Shown here piece after piece: positions 9,711-22,097 of a stretch of 64,000 bases of DNA; positions within the stretch are counted from its first letter, which is position 1; each line of letters begins with the position of its first letter. Location of the stretch: contig NW_020312775.1 of assembly GCF_003265705.1 (NCBI RefSeq), forward strand, positions 9,553,293 to 9,617,292. Direction: 5' to 3'. Under the pieces are notes generated by a model, which did not search any database, had not been told where the DNA came from, and saw nothing but the letters and a program-made list of their open reading frames with translations. Source of the DNA: Callorhinus ursinus (lineage: Eukaryota > Chordata > Mammalia > Carnivora > Otariidae). The position numbers were made by a program, and so were the translations under genes.

Positions 9711-12394
9711 AGTATTCATCAGCTTTCCACATTTAATTTAAAATTCAATGTCACATAAGAACTTGAGTCATAAAATTTGAATTCCTAGTAATTCATTATA
9801 GATACCCATATCTCTATTTGTAAAAAATCTCTCAACTGAGAGTTATATCCCCAATTTGAACATATGCATTCTCTAGTTCAGGTTTCTGCCACAGATGTGT
9901 TTAGTTCAATGAAAGAATGGTGAGACATTATATCATTAGATAACATTACACCATAGACTGGAAAATCATATGGTACTGTTTTGTTTCCACTATCAACAAT
10001 TCCCTGTACTCCCATTGTTCTTTTATAGCCAGCTTTGTTATTTCAGGGAACAGGCAATCAAAGGCTAGTTCCCCAACATATATCCTATGGTAGTAAATCT
10101 TTGTCTAAAATGTTATTCATATGTTTGAAATTATTTTTTCCTTGGCTCTTTAAATATGTTGTCAAATTCTTAATGTTTCTAATGACTACAAATACTAATA
10201 AACTGCTGATTATTTCACTTTTAAAAATTGTCCAAAAAATTACCTTATTTCCTACAGGACATCATAAATGTAGTTCCAGAAAGTGTCTAGGTTTTATGTG
10301 AAATCTATAAGATTAAAAGTGTAATTTTGACTCAGAATTTGTGCCAAAAAACACCTTGAAAAAGCACTTATTCAGAAAATTCCTCAGCCAACCATGTGGA
10401 AAATATAATTACATTAGGAATCTTACTCTAATATCAGCCTTCAAATGCAAAATTGATGGTTGTGTTATAATATAGTTTTTCTAAAATAAAGTTCCATGCT
10501 ATTAGGTCTTAATAATCACATATTTGTGCACATTATATTGAGTCAATAATATTCTGCATAATTCAACTTTTCAAGAAAAAATTTTTAAAAAGTTTAATAA
10601 TGAAAAAATAAGATTCTCCCTGAATTTCTCCCTATGTATGCTAATCTCTGCAGGACTTAATATGAATAAACATCCTTGTTAAGAAAAGTTTTTTATTTTT
10701 TTAATACATAGCAACTTTTCCTTACCTCATTTCCCCATTCAATACAATAACATTGCCTGTTTGGTATTTTGGGGGGCAATAACTTGAAACACTTTTCAAA
10801 TAAGTTTGAAAAGCTCTAAACACCACCTTCAGAACCTGGGAGGAGAAGAAAAGTGGACACTGGAAGTGTAAGAATTGACATAGTGTATATTTCCCAGATT
10901 CTTATATCTTTTGGCATACACTGCTGTTTTTTTCTATGACTTACTGTTACTCGCTTTCATAAAAGCTAGAAGTGTGTAAAGAAAAGAGGTAGCCACAGAA
11001 ACATAGTATTACATTACTAAATTTTATAAAAGTCTATTTATATTCATAAATGTTAGAATAATTAGTTTGGCAAGCAACTGACATCTTGTTTCAATGCCAA
11101 TAAGCATTACAGTTGGATAATATTTCCTTAAACATTTTTCTTTCTAGCCTGCCATCAGAATAGAGAGATAATAATACATCTGTTACTTTTGAAATAACTA
11201 AAGACCATATTATATTACCTTTCAGTCCTATTTTTGACCAATATATTTTTTTCTTTTTGTAGATTGTTTCTTAATTTCAGATTTACATTTACTGTTTCCT
11301 TGATATACTTATGGTCTCATCATATTAACAGCATGGATATATTTGGAATATTTTAGTGCCTGTCTTCTTAAGCAAAAAAGTATATTTCTCTTTTAAAGAC
11401 TCATTTATGCATGAAACCTGTTTAATTTTTTTCTAAAAATGTGCATAGAAAAATAAATATTAAAGTAGAGACATTGCATGGTCATTTGCATGTATTCCTA
11501 TATAATCTCTTAACATGTATAACCATTAAAATTTTACTGTTTATTTTTCCTTTCAATGAAAATTATGTGATGTTTGGTTAAATTCACCCACTTCATTGTA
11601 TAACTATCATTTTGAAATCAGACTCTTTCAAGCATTTAGTCAGTTGGAATTACTATATGGCTTTGTTTTTTAAAAATATTAACTCCCACCTCAGTGTTTT
11701 TAATTTTGTACATTTTACACTTAAACATTGTCAGTTTTTGACCTGTATATACTGTGACTTTATTTCTGAAATGGAAAATAAAACTAACTTTACATCAGGT
11801 CTGAACTAGGACAAAATACTTCATTAGAATTTCAAGTGCTAGTATGTAAGAGGTATGGATTTCAAATGTGCTCACTGTGTATTATTGTTACTTAACATTT
11901 AGATGGAATATGTTGTTTCTGATGTGTTCATGCAAATAGTTAACTTGGTCATACAAGTATACAGGGAAAAAGTAATACCAGCTATTTGCTACAAGTTCGA
12001 CAATCTCTACTATATTTTTAAATAAGGCAATGATAATTAGTGATTACATACTGTCAGATTGCACCCTTCTTTAGTAAATTAGTGGCACATCTATACTTAT
12101 ATTAGCAAAGTGTACTGTGAAGATACACTGCTGGTCTAACTTACTGTGGTCACTTGTCTCAGTGTCAAGCAGAAATAACATGAGTGACATCTCACTTCTC
12201 AGGGTTTGCACTGTAAGGAAATTGCTTTTCATGGACTCACTTTTCAGACAACCAAAAAAATATAGATATAATCTAAAGCATTAAGGTGATCTACATAAAT
12301 GTTATCATACTCATAATACCCTTGTTTCCATAAAATTCACACTCATTTTACCCTGATTAATACAGGATTAGTTCCATGATGATTTTAAATCATA
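9711..12394. other. Low-repeat AT-rich DNA, 2.7 kb
   Basis: The longest stretch without a recognisable transposon. Open frames at 10035-10301 (plus, 88 codons) and 11612-11809 (plus, 65 codons) show no motif, repeats or hydrophobic pattern that would argue for coding. I see no splice-bounded exon or structured RNA. Confidence 0.5.
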
Positions 12395-13050
12395 GGGAAA
12401 AAAGTGACTCTGGAAAAGTGATCTAAACAGCAAGAGGAATTAAAAGTAGGACTCCCTTATAATCCAGCAATTGCACTACTGGTATTTACCCAAAGAATAT
12501 AAAAATACTAATTTGAAAGGATACATGCAACCCAATGTTAATAGCTGCATTATCTACAATTACCAAACTATGCAAACCAATGCAAAGAGCCCATGTCCGC
12601 TGACTGATGAATAGTTAAGAAGAGGTGTCCATAGGCAGATGAATGGATAAAGAAGTGATATCCATGTATGTATATATATGTATAATATATATATATAATA
12701 TATACATATCTAGAGAGTATTATGCTAAGTAGAATAAGTCAGAGAAAGTTAAATACCATATGATTTCACGAATTTGTGGAATTTAAGAAACAACAAATGA
12801 GCAAAGGAAAAAAGAGAAACAGAGAAGCAAACCAAGAATCAAACACTTAATTATAGTGAACAAACTGACAGTTACCAGTGGGGAGGTGGGTGGGGGGATG
12901 GGTTAAATAAGTGATGGGAATTAAGGAGTGCACTTGTGATGAGCACTGGGTGTTGTGTGGAAGTGTTGAATCACTAAATTGTACACCTAAAACTAATATT
13001 ACACTCTATGTTACTTACCTGAAATTTAAACAAAAATTGAAAAAAAAAGA
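12395..13050 (+). mobile_element. LINE-1 3' fragment F
   Basis: ORF2 C-terminal region (AATCCAGCAATTGCAC, TATTTACCCAAAGAATAT) through the 3' UTR (GAGCACTGGGTGTTGTGTGG, TTGTACACCTAAAACTAAT) with an A-rich end. A TA-rich expansion at 12,660-12,716 replaces part of ORF2. Confidence 0.9.
12660..12716. repeat. TA-rich microsatellite inside L1
   Basis: Imperfect (TA)n/(TGTA)n tract at the ORF2 position that normally reads GTATATATACACAATGG; about 70 bases of ORF2 just downstream are missing. Confidence 0.85.
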
Positions 13051-13059
13051 AGCTACAAG

Positions 13060-14138
13060 AAGAGGTTTTTCTTGTGGTTTTTGTTTTGTTTTGTTTTAGT
13101 TTCAAGGGTAGAATTTAGTGTTTCATCAGTTGCAAATAACACCCAGTTCTCATTCCATCAAGTGCCTTCCTTAATGCTATTGCCCAGTTATCCCATTTCC
13201 CCATCCACCTCCCCTCCAGCAACCCTCCATGTTTCCTATAGTTAAGTCTCTTACATTTTTCTCCATCTCTGTTTTCATCTTTTTTCCTTCTCTTCCCCTA
13301 TGTTCATCTGTTTTGTTTCTTTAAACTCCACACGTGAGTGAAATCATATGATATTTGACTTTCTTCGACTGACTTATTTCATTTAGCATAATACCCAGTA
13401 GTTCTATTCATGTTGTTGCAAATGGCAAGACTTCACTCTTTTTGATGTCTGAGTAATATTCCATCCAGTATATACCTAACTATATATCTAACTATCTAAC
13501 TAACTAACTAACTAACTAACTATTGCATTTCTTTACTCATTCATCTCTCTATGGACACCTGGGCTCTTTCCCTATTTTAACTATTATGGACATTGTTGCT
13601 ATAAACATTGGGGTGCATGTTCCCATTGAATCACTATGTTTGTATCCTCTAGATAAATACCTAATAGTGAAATTGCTGGGTCCTATGGTAGCTTTATTTT
13701 TAACTTCTTGAGGAACCTCAATACTATCTTCAAGAGTGGCTGCAACCAGTTTGCATTCCCACCAACAGTATAAGAGAGTTTCCTTTTCTCCATATCCTTG
13801 CCAACATCTGGTGTTTCCTGAGTTGTTAAATTTAGCCATTTTGACTGGTGTGAGGTGGTACCTCATTGTAGTTTTGATTTGTGTTTCCCTGATGTTCAGA
13901 GATGTTGAGCATTTTTTCATGTGTCTGTTGGATATTTGTATGACTTCTTTGGAGAAATATCTATTCGTATGTTCTGCCCATTTCTTGACTGGATTATTTT
14001 TGTTTTTTGGGTCTTGAGTTGGATAAGATTTATAGATTTTGGATACTAGCCCTTTATCTGATAAGACATTTTCAAATGTCTTCTCCCATTCCCTAGATTG
14101 TCTCTTAGTTATATTGACTGTTTCCCTAGATGTGCAAA
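13060..14138 (-). mobile_element. LINE-1 fragment G, 3' part
   Basis: Antisense L1: 3' UTR (CATCAGTTGCAAATAACACC, CTCCCCTCCAGCAACCCTCC) then ORF2 C-terminus up to about CTAGATGTGCAAAATT. The 123-codon minus frame at 13,549-13,920 contains ORF2 peptides ([27 protein letters not shown]). Another L1 3' end abuts on the right. Confidence 0.9.
13475..13522. repeat. (CTAA)n microsatellite inside L1
   Basis: Eight or so CTAA units grown at the L1 ORF2 site that normally reads CCATTGTGTATATATACC. Confidence 0.9.
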
Positions 14139-14396
14139 ATTTTTTAAATTTTATTTTATTATGTTATGTTAATCACCATACATTACATCATTAGTTTTTG
14201 ATGTAGTGTTCCATGATTCATTGTTTGTGTATAACACCCAGTGTTCCATGCAGTACATGCCCTCTTTAATACCCATCACCAGGCTAACCCATCCCTCCAC
14301 CCCCTCCCCTCTAGAACCCTCAGTTTGTTTCTCAGAGTCCATAGTCTCTCATGGTTTGTCTCCCCCTCCGATCTCCCCCCCTTCATTTTTCCCTTC
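14139..14396 (-). mobile_element. Young LINE-1 3' UTR fragment H
   Basis: Reverse of a young carnivoran L1 tail: TTATGTTAATCACCATACAT, CACCCAGTGTTCCATGC, AGAACCCTCAGTTTG. It is 5'-truncated within the 3' UTR and sits exactly between an ORF2 piece and a 5' UTR piece of other L1 sequence. Confidence 0.85.
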
Positions 14397-15438
14397 CTAC
14401 TCCTGAAAATAATGGTTTTATAAAGAAGAGTTCCTATAATGTCCAGGACCTGGAACTTCAGGGAGTGCCTCTAATGTGTGCTTCATGCACTGTGTTGTTG
14501 TGTTTTGGCTGCCATGGGCAGTGTTTGTTTCCCGGCTTGAATGTGGTGAGTTTTAAGTAGGTATGCTCTAGTCTGCTTGTGAACTGAGAACCGAGACCCC
14601 TTTCCCCAGAGGTGAGGCCTTGCAGAACTCTTTCTTCAGGAGACATGGTTTAGACAGGGGTTTGTTCTTCTGGGTGAGGTGCTCACCTAGCTGGGACTGA
14701 GGCTAACTTGACTGAGAAGGGCAGCCCTTCCAGAATGCAGGGGTGTGTGTCTTGGTGTAAGCAAGTTAGGCAGCCAATGTCAGCACTGTTTTGCTTCCTG
14801 CAGGTGGCTCTGTGTTTATGCTGAGTGGCTGGGGAAGGACATGGCACTGGCCAGACCCTTTGCTCCTGGATTGGTGTCCCTGTGAGTGCTGCCTCTCAGG
14901 AATGTATTCTGAGTAGTGTGAATAATTTCCCTCAGGTGTGCCCCAGGAATTCTTCATATCACTTTTTCCACACCAACTCCCCTGGAGTTGTTTGCCTGCC
15001 TTCTCTCCAGCAGCAGCACAGTGGCCCTGTGGGCACTATCCCAGCAAAACCCACTGACCTTTAAAACTCCAGGCTTTAAGCCCTTCTGGTTGCAAGAACT
15101 CAAAATTCAGGTCCTCTTATTTTCCAAACCAATGGCTTCAGGGAAAGTTTTTCCTTGTGTGTTCCCCTGTGTGCTCCTCTCTCTCACCTTTCTCTGTGAC
15201 CATGGTTTCTTCCCCTCTGCAGCACCCATGATCCATTTCTCCCCTAAATCATGACTTCATACTTCCTACCTTCTTTTATTGTTCCCTCGTCTCTCCCTTC
15301 AGTTGTGGAGTTTTTTATGTCAGTCTTCAGGTCAATTTCTGGGGTATTTAGGATGATTTCATAGTTATCTTGTTGTAATTGTGGGACAAGTGAAGCTTAG
15401 ACTCCTCCTACTCCAGGGTCATCTTCGCTCTCCAGATC
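14397..15438 (-). mobile_element. LINE-1 5' UTR fragment I, with 5' end
   Basis: GC-richer block alignable by eye with the L1 5' UTR at 37.6-38.96 kb: shared TGAAAATAATGG...TATAAAGAA / TGAAAGTAATGA...TATGAAGAA start, and GTAATTGTGGGACAAG / GTAGCTGTGGGACAAG near the 5' end. In L1 sense it begins near 15,438, with a degenerate GAAGATGACCC in place of the usual AAGATGG box. No ORF1 follows it. It is either the front of fragment G after a ~4.5-kb internal loss, or a separate piece. Confidence 0.75.
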
Positions 15439-15483
15439 CTCAATTATATTAAAAAAAAAGTTTTCATAATGTATATAAGCATT

Positions 15484-15548
15484 ATATCACTATAATGTAC
15501 ACCTGAAACTAAGAGGATCTTGTATGTCAATTATACTTCAACATTTTT
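15484..15548 (+). mobile_element. LINE-1 3' tail, short
   Basis: AATGTACACCTGAAACTAAG and TGTATGTCAATTATACTTCA match the last ~65 bases of an older L1 3' UTR. Confidence 0.65.
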
Positions 15549-17104
15549 TGATATTCACTGCCTTATAGAATTTTATTGTCAAATTAAATATTTAGACCAC
15601 ATACCAAAAACTCTAGGAATCCATCCAAGTCTTTTAAGATAGAAAATGTCTGCTATGACACTTTTTAGAAGTTAAAGTACTGTGAAAGTGGAAAGGCTGG
15701 ATTGAAAGCAGGTAGACCTATTTAGAGACATGAGAAATGTGATGAGTACCTGTACCATGATTGTGTCAATAGAGGCATTAAATGAGAGTAGATACTTTAA
15801 TTAGTGATAAAAATTTTGATTTGGACCAAGTTGAGTTTGAGATACCTATGAAATATCTATGATACACCTTATAAATAACTGTCCTGTAGATACCTTAAAA
15901 ATAAAATTCAGGTATAGAAAGATCTGTGAACCGTCACCATACACTAATAGCAGTTGACTATATTTCTCATGAAGAGTTATAGTATCAGAAAGGACTATAA
16001 ATAAAGATGAAAATTTATATTTTGAAGAAGGAAACTGTACTTTCATAAAGGACACAAAAGAAGGAATTTTTAAAGAAATAGGATGCTAATCAGAGTAGTA
16101 TGTTGTCACATTAACCAAGTGAAGTAAAGATTACCTCAAGAAACATTAATGAGAACAACACTTAATTGTAAATGCTGATACTGCATAGACACTCTCTCTA
16201 GCTTTTGATCCATAACTTCTATTCAACATGATCCATAATCCAAGATTATCTAATTCTCTAACTAAAGACCATATTTTAATTGCATCCTAGTAATAGTAGA
16301 ACAATGTGGTATACTTTATTATTTATAAATAATCTGTACCCATCATATTGAATTTAAGTGTGACTGTGTGAATTGCTTTGGGCAATAAATTTTGAGTAGA
16401 TGTAATTTTTTGTTATTTCTATAAGTCTTGAGAGCAATGCAATAATTTTGTAAGCTCTTTTTTCTCTCTGGTATAGTGACTAAAAATGTTCAACAGAAGC
16501 TGTTCCTTAAGTCTGGGTCTTAGGATGAAAATGATATGGAGCTAATCAGCAGCTGACCTGCAATGGATATATGATATATAGAAGAAAACTTTGTTTTTGT
16601 AAGCCATTGAGATTATGGTATTTTGTTTGTTTGTTTCTTAAAGCAAAATTTGTCTGATCATTAATGATTCAAATAACTTTTTTAAATCTCTCTCATTAGT
16701 ATAAGGTTTCAGCTGCACACTAATTTATTCAGTGGGTCAAATGGGCATTGGATAGGAGAAGAAACTATTTTTTTTACATTCATATTATCCTGAAGATTTT
16801 ATCAAGTCATTGCAAAACTAAAAATGATTTCTACTTCTGTAGCTGCTTCCATGATAAGATTGAATAAGCAAGGAGATAGCTCAATGGATTTCATGGTTGT
16901 GGACTTTGAAACTCTAAGTTATCAATAAAAGTTCTTTACCTCATGAATTCCACTTACCAGGTTGCTCTAAAAACCTAGTTCCATCAGTTCTATAGGCTTA
17001 CTAATCCTACAGCTTGTCCTTCTCTATTCACTGGCCAATGATATTTTAGCACTGAGCTTTCAACTTTCTGATGCTTTATTCTCAATTCAATAAGAATAAA
17101 GAAG
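15549..17104. other. Unplaced AT-rich DNA
   Basis: No recognised repeat or gene. Longest frame is a 69-codon minus frame at 15,846-16,055 without motif. Confidence 0.5.
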
Positions 17105-17320
17105 CAGCTCTATGCTTGGAAAAACATTGAATGTATAGTCAGATAAACCTATATTTAATTTTATTTCTATCACTTAATAACTTTTTCATTTTGTATAAGC
17201 TAAATAAATTATCTGAGATAAATTATGGCTAATATGTACTTTTCAGATTTGTTGTGGAGATTTTAGTGAATATATAGCATCTGCAGATGCTCAATAACTT
17301 TTAGCTTTATTATTTATCCA
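17105..17320 (+). mobile_element. MIR, diverged
   Basis: ATAGTCAGATAAACC, TATTTCTATCACTTAATAACTT and AGATGCTCAATAACTTTTAG occur in MIR order: head, core and 3' end. Confidence 0.55.
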
Positions 17321-17394
17321 TTTATTTGTTTATTTATTATCAAACACATATTATTCTTATTATGTACCAAGATCTCTCTTAAGCACTGCAAAAG

Positions 17395-17545
17395 CTCAAT
17401 TAAATTTCTTAAACCCCATGAAATAAGAGATTATTATTCTTGTTTTATATGTGGCAAAATTGAGGTACAGAAAGATTAAATATCTTGACCAAGGTCACAG
17501 AGCTAATAAATGGCAGAGCCAGGATTAAACATGAACAGAATCTGG
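17395..17545 (-). mobile_element. MIR, reverse
   Basis: GAGGTACAGAAAGATTAAAT, CCAAGGTCACAGAGCTAATA and GGCAGAGCCAGGATT are the reverse MIR core, well conserved. Confidence 0.85.
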
Positions 17546-17954
17546 CTCAGTTTCATCTCAAAATTACTGTCCGACATTGTTTTTTTCTAAAGATTGTGAA
17601 GGGAATATAACTATACTATTTAATATCTAATCACAAAATTTTCATAGCTGAAGAATTCCAAAATTTGAGAGTAGATTACAATTTCTGGTCCAAAGGGAGA
17701 AACAGTCATGTTTCTTAAATGTTTTAAATTCAATTCTGTTTGCATTAAAGTGTTTGGGTGTGGGGGGATAGGGGATGAAGAGGAATCAATAGATGAAAGC
17801 ATTACCATAGGCCTGAATATTATGCATTATGTCATTAGTTATTTTCATAATTCTGAATGAAAGCTATCATGCTGAAAGTCTAGTAGATATTTGGTAAAGA
17901 TATGAATGATGCAAAACTCTCCTACAATTCCTTTTATGGGCCTGGTCTATCTTG

Positions 17955-18225
17955 AGAAGCTATATAATGTAGGTAAAAAGAGCATTGCTTCTAGGACCTG
18001 AGTTTGAATCTCAGCCTTACCCTTAACTATCTGAATAAACTTAGTAAAATTATTGTAACTCAGTTTCTTCATCTATAATGTAGGGATAGTAATAGTACCT
18101 ACCTCAAAGTGTTCTTGCAAGAATTAAATGAGGTATTACATAAGTTATGTAATTATGAGGTATTACATAAACTTATTACATACATAAATTTAGAATGCTC
18201 CTGGCATTAATTATCATTTATTTAT
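17955..18225 (+). mobile_element. MIR, near full length
   Basis: AGAGCATTGCTTCTAGGACC, TGAGTTTGAATCTCAGCC, CAGTTTCTTCATCTATAATG and TAGTACCTACCTCAAAGTG follow the MIR consensus from head to core. The 3' part holds an imperfect duplication around GAGGTATTACATAA (18,130-18,175). Confidence 0.9.
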
Positions 18226-19129
18226 TATTAGGTATCTAGTAGATTACATTTTCCTTATCCTCAAATTCTTGACTACCTCTTCTGTTCTCTCTTCATATAC
18301 TGTTTATCTGCCACTTCACAGAAAAAATAATAATAAAGCCATTTTCTATCTCCTGCTGCTAATCCCAATATTTGCAACAACAGCACTCTTATTCCTATGG
18401 TTATATTATGGGAGGCATCACTCCTCTTCTCAAAGGCCCCTGTGCTTTGAAACTTATTCCTTATCACTTTTTCAGGATCAATTATTCCATTAGTTTCCCT
18501 ATTCAACCACTCCCTTTCAAACAGTTCCCTTTCACCAACATTCAAAACATGCTCTCTCATTTAAAACTAAATTTCTCCTTTGACCTACATCTTTCTCCAG
18601 CTCTCACCCTAATTGTCTCCTCTTTGCTTCATTGCCACACTTCTTGGAAATGTTGTTTATACTGTCTAATTCCATTTTTTCACCTCTGAGTCCTAAATCA
18701 CTACAGTTTGGATTTTGTCTTAATCACTTCACCTAGATTGCTCTCACTAACTATACATACCTACCAGCATGTTGAGAACAAGGAACTATGCATTAGGGGA
18801 AAAATAGGAAAACATGTCCATAAATAGGGGGAAAGGTTTTTATATCTTAAAGTGGATAAATTTCAGAAATATATTGAATAGAAATAAGTTTCAAAATAAT
18901 ATGTAAATATGCCATTTACATAAGTTAAAACAATATTTAAATTGTTTATAGATACGTATACATACAAATGTAAAAACTGGAACAGGGATACACAATAAAC
19001 TCATGGTAGTGTTTGGCTTTACAGATGTAGAGATGAGAATGGGCCTGTAAGTTGTAATTAAAAGTACTTTAATCCTTTCTTTAATTTTATTGAAAGGACA
19101 ATGTGTACATACATCATGCATACATATTG
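18226..19129. other. Unplaced DNA, pyrimidine-rich in part
   Basis: 18,250-18,780 is rich in C and T on the plus strand and resembles an old LINE body only vaguely. A 105-codon plus frame and a 95-codon minus frame overlap in it; neither shows a known motif. Confidence 0.4.
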
Positions 19130-19395
19130 GGAGGCAGTACAGAATAGTAGTTGCTAGCCTACACTCTGGAAAAAATTTCTTAACTTCCATCTTAAGCACC
19201 TACATCTTCCTGAACCTGTGACCTTTGACAAATTATTAACTTCTCTGTGATTCACTTTGTTAAGTGGTCAAAATTATAATGTTGACTTCATAGGTTTATT
19301 GTAAAAATTATATTAGTTACTCTATGGAAAACACTCAAAATTCAGCGTGTACAAAATAAATGGTTTACAAATATTTGCTATCATTATTATTTAGT
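19130..19395 (+). mobile_element. MIR, diverged
   Basis: GCAGTACAGAATAGTAGTTG, ACCTGTGACCTTTGACAAATTA, TTAACTTCTCTGTGATTC and a ...ATTTGCTATCATTATTAT end give the full MIR order. Confidence 0.75.
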
Positions 19396-19540
19396 GCTAT
19401 ATAACTTGTGAATTTTTTGATAACGCATACTTCTGGGGAAAAAGACTGGAAGTAACACAAAATGTTAACAGTAATAAGTTCTCAGTAGAGACATATGAGG
19501 GCTTGTTATATTATAATTTGAAATTATCTGTATTTTTTAA

Positions 19541-19761
19541 ATGTATGTATGTATGAATGTATGTATGTATGTATGTATTTATTTGAGAGTGCATGAGCTG
19601 GGGCGAGGGGCAGAGGGAAAGAGAGAGAGAGAAAGAATCTTAAGCAGGTTCCATGCTCAGCACAGGGCCCAATGCAGGGCTCAATCTCACGACCCTGAGA
19701 TCATGACCTGAGCTGAAATCAGGAGTTAGACAGGCAACTGACTGAGCCACCCAGGCATCCC
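19541..19761 (-). mobile_element. CanSINE, older subfamily with ATGT-repeat tail
   Basis: Head and body variant with GAGATCATGACCTGAGCTGAA and CAACTGACTGAGCC, unlike the common copies here. The tail is replaced by (ATGT)n at 19,541-19,577. Flanked by TATCTGTATTTTTTAA (19,525-19,540) and TATCTGTATTTCTTAA (19,762-19,777). Confidence 0.95.
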
Positions 19762-19854
19762 TATCTGTATTTCTTAAGTTTCCTACTTCCCCCCTCTCAA
19801 AAAAAGGTGGAAAAAAGTAGAGAACCACTGAACTAAACTTTAAGGTCATTAAAA

Positions 19855-19945
19855 GCCATGACCTTATCTCATTTTATTTTGAATCCCCATTATCTAACAA
19901 GGCTTAAAGCACATTGCAAACAATATTTGTTGCATTAATACATTT
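19855..19945 (+). mobile_element. L2 LINE 3' end, weak
   Basis: GACCTTATCTCATTTTATTT, AATCCCCATTATCTAACAAG and a CAATATTTGTTGCATTAATA end match the L2 tail layout. Confidence 0.55.
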
Positions 19946-20734
19946 AAACTAAACAATATATGCAGCTATTTCCAATCTTAAGATTCTAACAATAGTATTT
20001 GGTGGATATGTATCCAATTCTTTATTAGGTATTATGAGAAACAAGCATTTTTGTTCTCCTATTCTGGAGGACATGCAACTTAGAAACAGATATTTTTAAC
20101 CTAAAAAATTTAGATAATACAATAGATTTTGTGAATATGAGAAAGCATTAATAATAGCCTTAAAAAAAACCCAAGCTCGTAAGTCTTTATTAGGCCACTG
20201 TATGTATACATGCATGATTCAATTAAAAATGTTTTGTTTTTACCAAAGTTGCAGATGCATAATGTACATAGATCATGGAGCCACATGGTTTTACAGAACT
20301 TGTTTTATATATTTATGTAAATGTATACACAAAATTTACATAACTGTAAATAACATGACTATTTGGCAAAATTCTTGATTTTTCAGTTTTAGGCATTACT
20401 TATTAATGTTTTTACATGAAATCAAGATCCACAAATCCTCATTACCTGCACAGAGCACTTCCTTTTTTCCTCCATGATAATTAACTCATTAATTTTGGTA
20501 AAATTATTATTCAGTGTATGGTGTCATGATTAATTCTGTTTACAAATGAGCCATTTAATAAACAATGATTACTTTTACTTTCTTGTACTTTTTTCACCTG
20601 AAGTTCTTGAAAGATTAATTACCTGGTAGGCTTTTTTGTTGGCCTGTTTGTCAGTTAACTTTGTTTTCCATCATAATTTTATTCTCAAATTGAAAACTTA
20701 AGTCTTCTCTCAATATGTTTAACCACATTCAGCT
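19946..20734. other. Unplaced AT-rich DNA
   Basis: Nothing recognised; many short A/T runs, no long frame. Confidence 0.5.
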
Positions 20735-21590
20735 TTTTTTTATTATGTTCAATTAGCCGACATATAGTACATCATTAGATTTTGATGTAGTCTTCAACGA
20801 TTCATTAGGTGCATATAACAACCAGTGCTCATCACATCACATGCCCTCCTTAATACCCATCACCCAGTTACCCCATCCCCCAAGCCCCTCCCTTTCGTAA
20901 CCCTTAGTTTGGTTCCCAGAATCCAGAATCTCTCATGGTTTGTCTCCCTCTCTGATTTGTCCCCATTCAGTTTTCCCTCCCTTCCCTTGTGGTCCTCCAC
21001 ACTATTCCTTATGTTCCACATATGAGTGAAACCATATGAGTGAAACCCTATGATAATTGTCTTTCTCTGCCTGACTTATTTCACTTAACATAATCCCCTC
21101 CAGTTCCATTCATGTCAATGCAATGGTAGGTATTCATCCTTTCTGAGGGCTGAGTAATATTCCATTGTATATATGAACCACATCCACTCATCTGTTGAAG
21201 GACATCTCAGCTCTTTCCACAGTTTGGCTATTGTGGACATTACTGCTATGAACATTGCAGTGCAGGTGTCCCTTCTTTTCATTAAATCTGTCTTTGTGGT
21301 AAATACCTAGTAGTGCAATTGCTGGGTCATAGGGTAGCTCTATTTTTAACTTTCTGGGGAACCTCCCTACTGTTTTCCAGAGTGGCTGTACCAGCTTGCA
21401 TTCCCACCAATACTGTAAGAGGGTTCCCCTTTCTCCACATCCTCGCCAACATTTGTTGTTTCCTGCTTTGTTAATTTTTGCCATTCTAACTGCTGTAAGG
21501 TGGTATCTCGATGTGGTTTTGATTTGAATTTCCGTGATGGCAGGTGATATTGAACATTTTTTCATGTGTCAGCCATTTGTATGTCTTCTT
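20735..21590 (-). mobile_element. LINE-1 fragment K
   Basis: Antisense 3' UTR and ORF2 C-terminus. The 125-codon minus frame at 21,188-21,565 carries [19 protein letters not shown] and [19 protein letters not shown] 14-bp local duplication (CATATGAGTGAAAC, 21,020-21,047) is present. A younger L1 3' end abuts at 21,591. Confidence 0.9.
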
Positions 21591-22029
21591 TTTTTTATTA
21601 CGTTATGTTAATCACCATACATTACAACATTAGTTTTTGATGTAGTGTTCCATGATTCATTGTTTGCATATAACACCCAGTGCTCCATGCAGAACGTGCC
21701 CTCTTTAATACCCATCACCAGGCTAACCAATCCTCCCACCCCCTCCCCTCTAGAACCCTCAGTTTGTTTTTCAGAGTCCATAGTTTTTCATGGTTCCTCT
21801 CCCCCTCTGATTTCCCCCCCTTCATTCTTCCCCTCCTGCTATCTTCTTCTTCTTTTTTTTTAACATGTAATGTATTATTTGCTTCAGAGGTACAGATCTC
21901 TGATTCAAAAGTCTTGCACACTTCACAGCACTCACCATAGCACATACCGTCCCCAATGTCTATCACCCAGCCACCCCATCCCTCCCACCCCCCACTACTC
22001 CAGCAACCCTCAGTTTGTTTCCTGAGATT

Positions 22030-22097
22030 AAGAATTCCTCAAACTCAACACCCAAAAAACAAATTTGTTTTTTGGGTGTTGAGTTTGAGGAATTCTT
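22030..22097. repeat. Perfect 68-bp palindrome at an L1 deletion junction
   Basis: Arms of 31 bases (22,030-22,060 and 22,067-22,097) are exact reverse complements around the self-complementary centre AAATTT. The right arm is normal ORF2 sequence; the left arm is its inverted copy, continuing into 3' UTR at the shared word AGGAATTCTTA. Confidence 0.95.

Noticed and set aside
18269..18689. Overlapping 74-, 105- and 95-codon frames as a possible gene
   Set aside because: No motif, competing frames on both strands, pyrimidine-biased sequence; not supportable.
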